DNA of 6,535 bases from Anaerolineae bacterium (GTDB lineage: Bacteria; Chloroflexota; Anaerolineae; J102). Below the pieces are notes generated by a model, which did not search any database, was not told where the DNA came from, and saw only the letters and a program-made list of their open reading frames with translations. The stretch is taken from the NCBI GenBank assembly GCA_026992375.1, contig JALXAF010000213.1:1-6535 (forward strand), in the 5' to 3' direction. Positions 1-5,264 of the stretch are shown here, piece by piece (the stretch's first letter is position 1; the number at the start of each line of letters is the position of its first letter). The position numbers were made by a program, and so were the translations under genes.

Positions 1-1586
1 ACACCACCTTCCACCGGGTCATTCCCGACTTCATGGCTCAGGGCGGCGATCCCACGGGCACGGGCACAGGCGGCCCGGGCTACACCATTCCCGATGAAAT
101 CACGCCCGACATGCACTTCGACCGTCCAGGCCTGCTGGCCATGGCCAACGCCGGACCCAACACCGCGGGCAGCCAGTTCTTCATCACCTACGCGCCAGCT
201 CCCTGGCTCGATGGCAATTTTACCATCTTCGGCGAGGTCATCGAAGGCATGGATGTGCTGAAACAACTGACCCCGCGCGATCCCGAACAGAATCCCGAAA
301 CGCCCGGCGACAAGCTCATCACCGTAACCATCAGCGAAGCTGAGTCCTCACGTCGCCCGACCCCAACCCCCACACCCACACCCTTCCCGCCCGACGCGGC
401 CAATGACGATCATTTCATGGCGGACATGCCCCTGGAAGATCGCATTGGCTATTGGAACTCTCCGCCCGAAAATACCCTGGAACCGGGCAAAATCTACGTG
501 GCCAACATCGAAACCGAGGAAGGCGACATCCAGGTGGAGCTGCTGGCCGACAAAGCGCCAGAGAACGTCAACAACTTCATCACCCTGGCCAACAACGGCT
601 ACTACGACGGCACGCGCTTCTTCCAGGTCATTCCCGACACCGATAACCCCGAAGGCGGGAACATCGTCGCCATTGGCGGCGATCCCAGCGGCACGGGCAC
701 GGGCACGCCCGGCTACGTCATCCCGGACGAACTGTCGAAGGATGAGGTTTTCAATGACGTCGGCTGGGTGGGCAGCGCCCAGCCCGATGCCAACCAGAAC
801 GGGGGAGCGTTCTTCATCACCCTCAAGCCCGCACCCTGGCTTTCCGCTCACTTCACGCCTCTGGGCCGGGTCATTGGCGGACAAGAAGTGCTGGAGAAAT
901 TCCAGCCGCTGAATCCGCAGGAAAATCCGGATCAACAGGGTATTTTGATCAAACGCATCACCATCTCCACCACCGATAAATCCCTTCTCCCCACGCCCAC
1001 GCCCACGCCAACGCCCTTCCCGCCGGTCATGCCCCAGGGCGACGAACGACCTCTGAGCAAAATCCCCCCGGCCGAGCGCAACAACTACTTCAACGCGCCG
1101 CCCGCGATGCAGATCGACGAAGACAAGGATTATCAGGCTGTCATCCGCACCGAAAAGGGCGACATCACCCTGGACTTGTACGAGCAGAAGACGCCCATCA
1201 CCGTCAACAACTTCGTGGTGCTGGCTCGCCTGGGCTATTACGATGACACCACCTTCCACCGAGTCATCCCCGACTTCATGGCCCAGGGCGGCGATCCCAC
1301 GGGCACCGGCGCGGGGACGCCCGGCTACACCTTCGAGGATGAATTCGTGGATGATCTGAAGTTCGACAGCGAGGGCGTACTGGCCATGGCCAACCGCGGG
1401 CCCGACACCAATGGCGGGCAGTTCTTCATCACGCTGGCCGAAACCCCCTGGCTGAACGATAAGCACACCATCTTCGGCAAGGTCATCGATGGCATGGACG
1501 TGGTCAAGCAACTGAAGGAGCGCGACCCGCAGACCGCCACCGAACCGGGCGACAAGATCATCCGCATCGACATCATCGAAAAGTAA
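1..1586 (+). CDS. Multi-domain cyclophilin-type peptidyl-prolyl isomerase, 5' end missing
   Basis: Catalyses cis-trans isomerisation of Xaa-Pro bonds. The reading frame is open from the window edge (first full codon at 3), so the true start lies upstream. Counting from the Met codon at 33, domain 1 runs to about residue 100, domain 2 covers about 155-313 and domain 3 about 366-515. Domain 1 begins TTFHRVIPDF before that Met and has QFFIT (48-52) and W58. Domain 3 keeps the full active-site set: FHR (R410), F415, Q418, QFFIT (463-467), W473 and H478. Domain 2 has Q198 where the catalytic Arg should be, I214 for Gln63 of human CypA and A259 for Gln111, plus an 8-residue insertion (203-210). Identical PTPTPTPTPFPP linkers (109-120, 320-331) precede domains 2 and 3, each followed by an R-x-x-Y-[WF]-N-x-PP motif. 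Such linkers are common in exported Chloroflexota proteins, so I infer an extracytoplasmic protein; a signal or lipobox would be outside the window. More domains may lie upstream. Confidence 0.93.
   Translation, partial: TTFHRVIPDFMAQGGDPTGTGTGGPGYTIPDEITPDMHFDRPGLLAMANAGPNTAGSQFFITYAPAPWLDGNFTIFGEVIEGMDVLKQLTPRDPEQNPETPGDKLITVTISEAESSRRPTPTPTPTPFPPDAANDDHFMADMPLEDRIGYWNSPPENTLEPGKIYVANIETEEGDIQVELLADKAPENVNNFITLANNGYYDGTRFFQVIPDTDNPEGGNIVAIGGDPSGTGTGTPGYVIPDELSKDEVFNDVGWVGSAQPDANQNGGAFFITLKPAPWLSAHFTPLGRVIGGQEVLEKFQPLNPQENPDQQGILIKRITISTTDKSLLPTPTPTPTPFPPVMPQGDERPLSKIPPAERNNYFNAPPAMQIDEDKDYQAVIRTEKGDITLDLYEQKTPITVNNFVVLARLGYYDDTTFHRVIPDFMAQGGDPTGTGAGTPGYTFEDEFVDDLKFDSEGVLAMANRGPDTNGGQFFITLAETPWLNDKHTIFGKVIDGMDVVKQLKERDPQTATEPGDKIIRIDIIEK
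3..1583 (+). repeat. Intragenic repeat of about 205 codons (cyclophilin unit plus linker)
   Basis: Equivalent active-site codons begin at 3, 612 and 1248, giving unit lengths of 609 and 636 bases. Copies 1 and 3 are nearly identical in DNA just around the FHRVIPDFMAQGGDP stretch: four differences in the first 63 bases, all at third codon positions. The middle copy is far more diverged. The linkers encode the same 12 residues at 357-392 and 990-1025 with different synonymous codons. This fits an old tandem duplication with purifying selection or conversion between the outer copies. Confidence 0.8.
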
Positions 1587-1825
1587 CGAAAAGGCATGGT
1601 TCAGATCGTCCATCTGGCACCTTTACAATTTCAGGTGGTCAACGCCTGACAAAGTGCGTCAAACGTAAATCGTCAAACGTCAAAGCGTTGCGAAACGACT
1701 TTTTTGACGTTTGACGTATGACGTTTGACGGAAAAAATTGTAAAAATCCTTTTGAAAGAGACTGAACCATATCCGAAAACGATCTTCCGTTCATCTCTCA
1801 ATTTCTCACATTTCAAACACCCACT
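1587..1825. other. Intergenic region between the two cyclophilin genes
   Basis: A 239-base gap without a credible gene. Just after the stop codon are two weak stems: CAGAT/ATCTG (1603-1617) and TCAGG/CCTGA (1631-1649). A large inverted repeat follows at 1657-1730. I see no run of T after a GC-rich stem, so no typical Rho-independent terminator, and no convincing -35/-10 pair. The base composition turns AT-rich from 1731 to 1825, where a leader or promoter for the next gene would be expected. Confidence 0.6.
1657..1730. repeat. Inverted repeat built from CGTCAAACGT units
   Basis: Two 28-base arms, 1657-1684 and 1703-1730, are reverse complements with three mismatches, all in the 4-base spacer inside each arm. 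The 18-base centre holds a smaller stem, CGTT (1686-1689) with AACG (1694-1697). Each arm is itself two near-copies of CGTCAAACGT, so direct and inverted repetition are superimposed. No open reading frame or flanking duplication is visible. It could act as a hairpin in RNA or DNA or be a non-autonomous interspersed element; its role is unknown. Confidence 0.85.
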
Positions 1826-2308
1826 ATGGCTCGATACACCGCCCCACCCTCCATGCAGATTGATCCTGCAAAACATTACTACGCCACCATCAAGACCAAC
1901 AAAGGCGACATGAGCCTGGAGCTATATGCCGACAAAGCGCCGATGACGGTCAACAACTTCGTCTTTCTGGCCCGCGAGGGCTTTTACAACGGCGTGCCAT
2001 TCCACCGCGTGATCAAAGACTTCATGATTCAGACCGGCGATCCCACGGGCACCGGCCGCGGCGGGCCTGGCTACCGCTTCCCCGATGAAATTCATCCCGA
2101 GCTGCGCCATGATGGCCCGGGCGTGCTCAGCATGGCCAACGCCGGGCCCAACACCAACGGCAGCCAGTTCTTCATCACCCACGTGGCGACTCCCTGGCTG
2201 GATGGCAAACATACAGTATTCGGCAAGTTGATCGACGGTTCCCAAACCCTTTACGCCATCGAACAGGGCGATTACATCAACTCCATCGAGATCGAGGAAA
2301 CAGACTGA
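1826..2308 (+). CDS. Single-domain cyclophilin-type peptidyl-prolyl isomerase
   Basis: A 160-residue stand-alone cyclophilin that should catalyse prolyl cis-trans isomerisation in folding proteins. All active-site landmarks are present: FHR with R61, F66, Q69, QFFIT at 114-118, W124 and H129, then VFGKLIDG. The length suits the compact bacterial cyclophilins. I see no signal peptide or membrane segment, so a cytoplasmic location is inferred, unlike the upstream multi-domain paralogue. The N-terminus (RYTAPPSMQID) matches the segment before domain 3 of that protein (YFNAPPAMQID), showing close common origin. The ATG at 1826 is the natural start because it precedes this conserved segment, although no Shine-Dalgarno sequence is evident. 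The VTT-domain gene follows after 18 bases, so the two may be transcribed together. Confidence 0.95.
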   Translation: MARYTAPPSMQIDPAKHYYATIKTNKGDMSLELYADKAPMTVNNFVFLAREGFYNGVPFHRVIKDFMIQTGDPTGTGRGGPGYRFPDEIHPELRHDGPGVLSMANAGPNTNGSQFFITHVATPWLDGKHTVFGKLIDGSQTLYAIEQGDYINSIEIEETD

Positions 2309-2326
2309 ACCCCCACCAACTCTGAC

Positions 2327-2881
2327 GTGAAAAAGCCCCAGCTTAGCCCCAGGCAGCAAGTCTTCCTGCGCATAGGTCTGGCCATTGTCATTACGCTGTT
2401 CGCCATGGCAGCGTTGTGGTTCTTGCGCGAGAGCGGCGCGCTGCAAAATCTGGGCTATGTTGGGGTTTTTCTCGTAGGCATGTTGGCCAACGCCACTATC
2501 CTTTTGCCCGCCCCCAGTTGGGCGCTCACCATCGCCGCAGGAGCAACCCTCAATCCATTGATGGTCGCGTTTGCCGCGGCCGCGGGCGAGGCATTAGGAG
2601 AGATCACGGGCTATCTTGCAGGCTCTTCGGGCAGTATCGTGCTGGAAGACAGGGAAAGTTACCAGAAATCGGCCCACCTGATGAAGCGATGGGGGGTCTG
2701 GTTCATCATGGCGCTGGCCTTCATTCCCAATCCCGCCTTCGATATCGTGGGGATCATCGCCGGCGCGTTACGGATGCCCGTACCCAAATTTCTGTGGGGC
2801 GCCTTTCTGGGAAAATTCGCCCGGGCGTTATTGCTGGCCTATGGCAGCTATGGCGTATTCAATCATTTTTGGGGCCGATAG
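2327..2881 (+). CDS. VTT/DedA-like integral membrane protein
   Basis: A 184-residue hydrophobic protein of the VTT (SNARE-associated, DedA-like) superfamily, whose better-studied members are linked to lipid scrambling or flipping and membrane homeostasis. The substrate of this one cannot be told from sequence. Visible features are a first membrane helix at about 13-33, the GYVGVFLVGMLANATILLPAP stretch (43-63) typical of the re-entrant part, a GE-x-x-GE pattern (87-92), the second-half motif AFIPNPAFDIVG (131-142), and basic residues K163 and R166 in the last helix region. The GTG at 2327 is chosen because the next in-frame Met (27) would cut off the first helix. No Shine-Dalgarno sequence is visible, but the 18-base gap to the cyclophilin suggests co-transcription. 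It is shorter than many DedA proteins, and exact subfamily placement is uncertain. Confidence 0.85.
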   Translation: MKKPQLSPRQQVFLRIGLAIVITLFAMAALWFLRESGALQNLGYVGVFLVGMLANATILLPAPSWALTIAAGATLNPLMVAFAAAAGEALGEITGYLAGSSGSIVLEDRESYQKSAHLMKRWGVWFIMALAFIPNPAFDIVGIIAGALRMPVPKFLWGAFLGKFARALLLAYGSYGVFNHFWGR

Positions 2882-2918
2882 GCGCGGGCGGCAAACGTCG
2901 TCGCGTCATACCCGCGCC
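2881..2918. terminator. GC-rich hairpin directly after the VTT gene
   Basis: GGCGCGGG (2881-2888) pairs perfectly with CCCGCGCC (2911-2918) around a 22-base loop, starting on the last base of the stop codon. Its place fits a transcription end signal, but there is no T-run after it. An intrinsic terminator is therefore only a possibility. Confidence 0.35.
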
Positions 2919-2935
2919 GCCTGCTATGAAAATCG

Positions 2936-3014
2936 ATCTCACGCAAAGACGCAAAGGCGCAAAGGAAAAAAGAAGCAAAGAATTCCTGGCGGCTTTTACG
3001 CCATTGCGTGAGAT
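2936..3014. repeat. Inverted repeat of the CTCACGCAAAGACGCAAAGG type
   Basis: ATCTCACGCAA (2936-2946) is a perfect reverse complement of TTGCGTGAGAT (3004-3014). Pairing continues imperfectly inward to about 2960 and 2990. The left arm is a short-period series of CGCAAAG units (2942-2964), with a diverged copy at 6191-6213. From general knowledge, similar sequences are common in gene gaps of Chloroflexota and some other phyla and are often mistaken for genes. Function unknown. Confidence 0.8.
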
Positions 3015-3027
3015 TTTCGTCCGTATC

Positions 3028-3056
3028 GGCGAGCCGCCGCTCATGGCGACCGTTCC
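3028..3056 (+). repeat. 29-base direct repeat, copy 1
   Basis: Starts GGCGAGCCGCCGCTCATGGC and ends GTTCC. It matches 3180-3208 with a single difference (C here, T there, at base 24). A small CGCC/GGCG stem lies inside it. Confidence 0.9.
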
Positions 3057-3063
3057 GTAAATA

Positions 3064-3161
3064 GAACGCGGATGACGCAGAAAAAGCCGATCGACGCAGA
3101 TAAAAACAGATAAAATCAAGTAATCTGCGAGAATCTGCGGGCATCAGATGTGTCTGCGTTC
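3064..3161. repeat. Palindromic block with CGCAGAT/ATCTGCG core
   Basis: CGCAGAT (3095-3101) pairs with ATCTGCG (3123-3129), a second ATCTGCG follows at 3133-3139, and the block is bounded by GAACGC (3064-3069) and GCGTTC (3156-3161). The internal pairing is imperfect. It sits exactly between the two copies of the 29-base direct repeat, so the two together look like one composite unit. Confidence 0.6.
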
Positions 3162-3179
3162 CATTTTCGTTCGTTATGT

Positions 3180-3208
3180 GGCGAGCCGCCGCTCATGGCG
3201 ACTGTTCC
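3180..3208 (+). repeat. 29-base direct repeat, copy 2
   Basis: Second copy of the sequence at 3028-3056, with 28 of 29 bases identical. The start-to-start distance is 152 bases. The copies flank the CGCAGAT-type palindromic block, but 29 bases is too long for a usual target-site duplication. Confidence 0.9.
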
Positions 3209-3236
3209 CAAAACGCACCCTCTCCTTGCCACCGAC

Positions 3237-3267
3237 TTGCCCGTCATAGCGGCATAGGTGGTATACT
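3237..3267 (+). promoter_or_regulatory. Candidate extended -10 promoter upstream of lutB
   Basis: TGGTATACT (3259-3267) fits the extended -10 form TGnTATAAT with one change. A weak -35-like TTGCCC lies at 3237-3242 with a 19-base spacer. Transcription would begin near 3274 and give a leader of about 350 bases containing the 3307-3392 palindrome. This is a sequence match only; sigma-factor preferences of this organism are unknown. Confidence 0.35.
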
Positions 3268-3306
3268 TGAGCCCGATAGAACGTTTGAAGGATGAAAATT
3301 CCTTGT

Positions 3307-3392
3307 TACGTCATTCCGACGACCGCAGGAAGGAGGAATCTCCTCGTTAGCATGAGGATTTCTCGGTCGCTGCGCTCCCTCGAAATGACGTA
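3307..3392. repeat. 86-base palindromic element with TACGTCATTYCGA ends
   Basis: Two 39-base arms (3307-3345, 3354-3392) surround an 8-base centre. The outer 13 bases match as reverse complements with one difference, and the inner five (CCTC... against GAGG..., around 3341-3345 and 3354-3358) also pair. The middle pairs only with gaps. From general knowledge, GTCATTCCGA...TCGAAATGAC palindromes are widely scattered in gene gaps of several phyla and resemble small non-autonomous elements. No target duplication is evident. Confidence 0.75.
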
Positions 3393-3499
3393 GGAGAGCC
3401 TGTCTATGAAACAGGCGACACGAGCAACAGAGCGCCGACGCCGATGAAAACGCCTCGCGGCCAAGGCGGCGCAGGAATCCAATCCAGTAATGCGTGATT

Positions 3500-3542
3500 C
3501 GTGATGCGTGACGACGCCACGTGTTACGCATTACGCATCACG
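3500..3542. repeat. Palindrome CGTGATGCGT / ACGCATCACG before lutB
   Basis: CGTGATGCGT (3500-3509) is a perfect reverse complement of ACGCATCACG (3533-3542). A related AATGCGTGAT lies just before it (3489-3498) and recurs at the lutB 3' end (5032-5041). The open frame upstream of lutB passes through this palindrome, which argues that the frame here is not translated. Confidence 0.7.
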
Positions 3543-3611
3543 CCGGTTGCAGAATCGTCCAACGTAGACTTTCCAACCCTCAGCAACCAGCGATCATTCT
3601 ATTTTCAGAAC

Positions 3612-3616
3612 AGGAG
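3612..3616 (+). promoter_or_regulatory. Shine-Dalgarno site setting the lutB start
   Basis: AGGAG lies six bases before the TTG at 3623. It is the clearest ribosome-binding site in the window and supports that TTG over the upstream GTG at 3521. Confidence 0.7.
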
Positions 3617-3622
3617 ATCGCT

Positions 3623-5047
3623 TTGCATCCCCCGGCCACAACCTTCAACCAACGCGCTCACGAAGCTCTGCAGGATAAAAAGCTGCAACTGGCCCTGGAG
3701 CGGGCCATGCACCATTTCGTGGATGGCCGTTTGGGCGCGTTCGCCCGGCTGCCCCACGGCGAGGCCCTGCGCGACCACGGTCGCACCATACGCGCCAACG
3801 CCATCGCCCGCCTGGACGAGCATCTCGAGACCTTCGAGCGCAACGCCCGGGTCAACGGCAGCGTGGTGCATTGGGCCCGAGACGACGCTGAGGCCCGCCA
3901 AATCGTGCTGGACATCGCCCGGGAGAACGGCGTGCAGCGCATCATCAAGAGCAAATCCATGCTCAGCGAGGAGATCGAGCTCAACCCAGCGCTGGAGGCC
4001 GCGGGCCTGAATGTGCTGGAGACGGATCTGGGCGAATACATCGTGCAACTGGCCCACGATCATCCCAGCCACATCATCGCGCCGGTGGTGCATTGGCCCC
4101 TGGAGGGCGTGCAAAAGCTCTTCCACGAGCATCTGGGCACGCCCCTGGACGCCAGCATCACCGAACTGACCGCAGCCGCGCGCAAGGCCCTGCGCGAGGG
4201 CTTTCTGCAGGCCGATATGGGCGTCAGCGGCGCCAATTTCGCCGTGGCCGAAACCGGCAGCGTGGTGCTGGTCACCAACGAAGGCAACGGCCGCTTTGTG
4301 ACCACCACGCCCCGCATCCATGTGGCCCTGGTGGGCATCGAGCGCATGGCTCCAACCCTGCGCGAGTTGGGAACCCTGCTGCAATTGCTGGCTCGCTCCG
4401 CCACGGGCCAGCCGCTCAGCGTCTACACCTCCATCGTCACCGGGCCTCGCCGCTCGGAGGATGAAGACGGCCCGGAGCAGGTTCACATCGTGCTCATCGA
4501 CAATGGCCGCACCAATGCATTGAACGGTGAGCTGGCCGAAAGCCTCTACTGCATCCGCTGCGGCGCATGCCTGAACGTGTGTCCGGTGTATCGACGACTG
4601 GGCGGACACGCCTACGGCTCGGTTTATCCCGGCCCTATTGGCATCACCGTCACACCGGCGCTGGATGGGCTCTTCCCCTGGCGCGAGCTGCCCCAGGCGT
4701 CGACGTTGTGCGGAGCCTGCACCGAAGCCTGTCCCGTGCGCATCAACATCCCCCGCATGTTGCTGAAGCTGCGGGCCGACAGCGTGGACGCAGGCCTGGC
4801 TCCTCGTTGGCTGCACGACGGCATCAAATTCTACGCCCGGGCCGCCAAACGCCCGTTGCTGTTCAAACTGGGCCGCAAGATGGCCGCAAAGGCCCAGCGT
4901 CTGGCCCCCCGCACCGCGGAGGGCTGGATCAAGAAACTACCTGCGCCTCTTTCCGCCTGGACCGATAGCCGGGCTTTTCCGCCCCTGGCCGAAGAAAGCT
5001 TTAGCGAACGCTGGCGGAAGAAGAAAAGATCAATGCGTGATGATTAA
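3623..5047 (+). CDS. lutB: LutB-type lactate utilisation iron-sulfur protein
   Basis: Full-length LutB (474 residues from the TTG, close to the Bacillus subtilis protein as I recall it). With LutA and LutC it oxidises L-lactate to pyruvate, LutB carrying electrons through iron-sulfur clusters in the cytoplasm. An LUD domain spans about 45-290, with SKSM near 110-113, ETDLGEYI near 133-140 and the glycine-rich TGSVVLVTNEGNGR at 211-224. A ferredoxin-like region follows: CIRCGACLNVCP (Cys 310, 313, 316, 320), GHAYGSVYPGPIG, then CGACTEACP (Cys 363, 366, 370). The first Cys of a standard second cluster motif is replaced by S360; I recall the same Ser in B. subtilis LutB, so this is probably subfamily-typical. 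A LutB C-terminal region ends with WTDSRAFPP. The frame stays open up to 3521, but that extension runs through a palindrome. No lutA or lutC is within reach, which is unusual for this family. Confidence 0.93.
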   Translation: MHPPATTFNQRAHEALQDKKLQLALERAMHHFVDGRLGAFARLPHGEALRDHGRTIRANAIARLDEHLETFERNARVNGSVVHWARDDAEARQIVLDIARENGVQRIIKSKSMLSEEIELNPALEAAGLNVLETDLGEYIVQLAHDHPSHIIAPVVHWPLEGVQKLFHEHLGTPLDASITELTAAARKALREGFLQADMGVSGANFAVAETGSVVLVTNEGNGRFVTTTPRIHVALVGIERMAPTLRELGTLLQLLARSATGQPLSVYTSIVTGPRRSEDEDGPEQVHIVLIDNGRTNALNGELAESLYCIRCGACLNVCPVYRRLGGHAYGSVYPGPIGITVTPALDGLFPWRELPQASTLCGACTEACPVRINIPRMLLKLRADSVDAGLAPRWLHDGIKFYARAAKRPLLFKLGRKMAAKAQRLAPRTAEGWIKKLPAPLSAWTDSRAFPPLAEESFSERWRKKKRSMRDD

Positions 5048-5084
5048 AGTGAACGCCACGGCGCCTACTAAGGTCGTCACCCAA

Positions 5085-5176
5085 AAACCACCAAGAACAC
5101 TAAGACACAAAGGCACAAAGGGAAATTTATACATTTTTTCTTCGTGTTCTTGGCGCCTTTGTGTCCTTTGTGGTTT
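5085..5176. repeat. Inverted repeat AAACCACCAAGAACAC... between lutB and yggS
   Basis: The 28-base arms 5085-5112 and 5149-5176 pair at 22 of 28 positions around a 36-base AT-rich centre with a T6 run (5134-5140 area). It belongs to the ACCACCAAGAACACNAAGG type familiar from gene gaps of several phyla. It lies 37 bases after the lutB stop and may fold in the transcript, but it lacks the compact GC stem plus T-run of an intrinsic terminator. Confidence 0.75.
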
Positions 5177-5233
5177 GTTAATTGGGGTGCGTTAGCAGTT
5201 ACACGCCACGCTGCTTTCCCCTTTGATCATTAT

Positions 5234-5249
5234 TCATCAATCATTGATC
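5234..5249. repeat. 16-base repeat upstream of yggS (inverted copy at 6044-6059)
   Basis: TCATCAATCATTGATC is the exact reverse complement of 6044-6059 on the far side of yggS. Similarity continues outward, with TTTCCCC(TTT) here and AAAGGGAAA there. It ends 15 bases before the yggS ATG, so it forms part of its leader or promoter region. Confidence 0.8.
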
Positions 5250-5264
5250 CTCCATTCCTTACCC

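Larger units (their letters stand above)
2882..3622. other. Long repeat-rich intergenic region upstream of lutB
   Basis: About 740 bases without a gene I can support. In order it holds a GC-rich hairpin, a CTCACGCAAAGACGC inverted repeat, a 29-base sequence present twice, a CGCAGAT/ATCTGCG palindromic block between those copies, a candidate extended -10 promoter, an 86-base element with TACGTCATT ends and a TGCGTGATGCGTGA-type palindrome. The reading frames on both strands here are compositional products of the repeats; for example, the minus frame through 2941-2964 reads FAPLRLCV. Confidence 0.75.

Noticed and set aside
348..1613. Long minus-strand open frame opposite the multi-cyclophilin gene
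   Set aside because: It is antisense to a clear protein family match and owes its length to GC-rich codon bias; the translation shows no recognisable domain.
1725..1753. Promoter with TTGACG as -35 upstream of the single-domain cyclophilin
   Set aside because: The TTGACG is part of the inverted repeat and no -10-like hexamer lies at a normal distance.
2859..3144. Minus-strand small proteins after the VTT gene
   Set aside because: They are translated repeats; the FAPLRLCV-like segment comes from the CGCAAAG-type repeat and is a common false gene.
3244..3531. 95-codon minus-strand frame before lutB
   Set aside because: It runs through the TACGTCATT palindrome and the CGTGATGCGT palindrome, so its sequence is explained by repeats.
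3521..3622. GTG-initiated N-terminal extension of lutB
   Set aside because: No ribosome-binding site, overlap with a palindrome, and a better TTG start with AGGAG upstream.
3605..4816. 403-codon minus-strand frame opposite lutB
   Set aside because: Antisense shadow of a well-supported gene, with low-complexity His/Gln/Ala-rich translation and no motif.
5223..5264. TTG-initiated extension of yggS
   Set aside because: The 14 codons lie largely in the 16-base repeat and its surroundings, and the family N-terminus aligns with the ATG at 5265.
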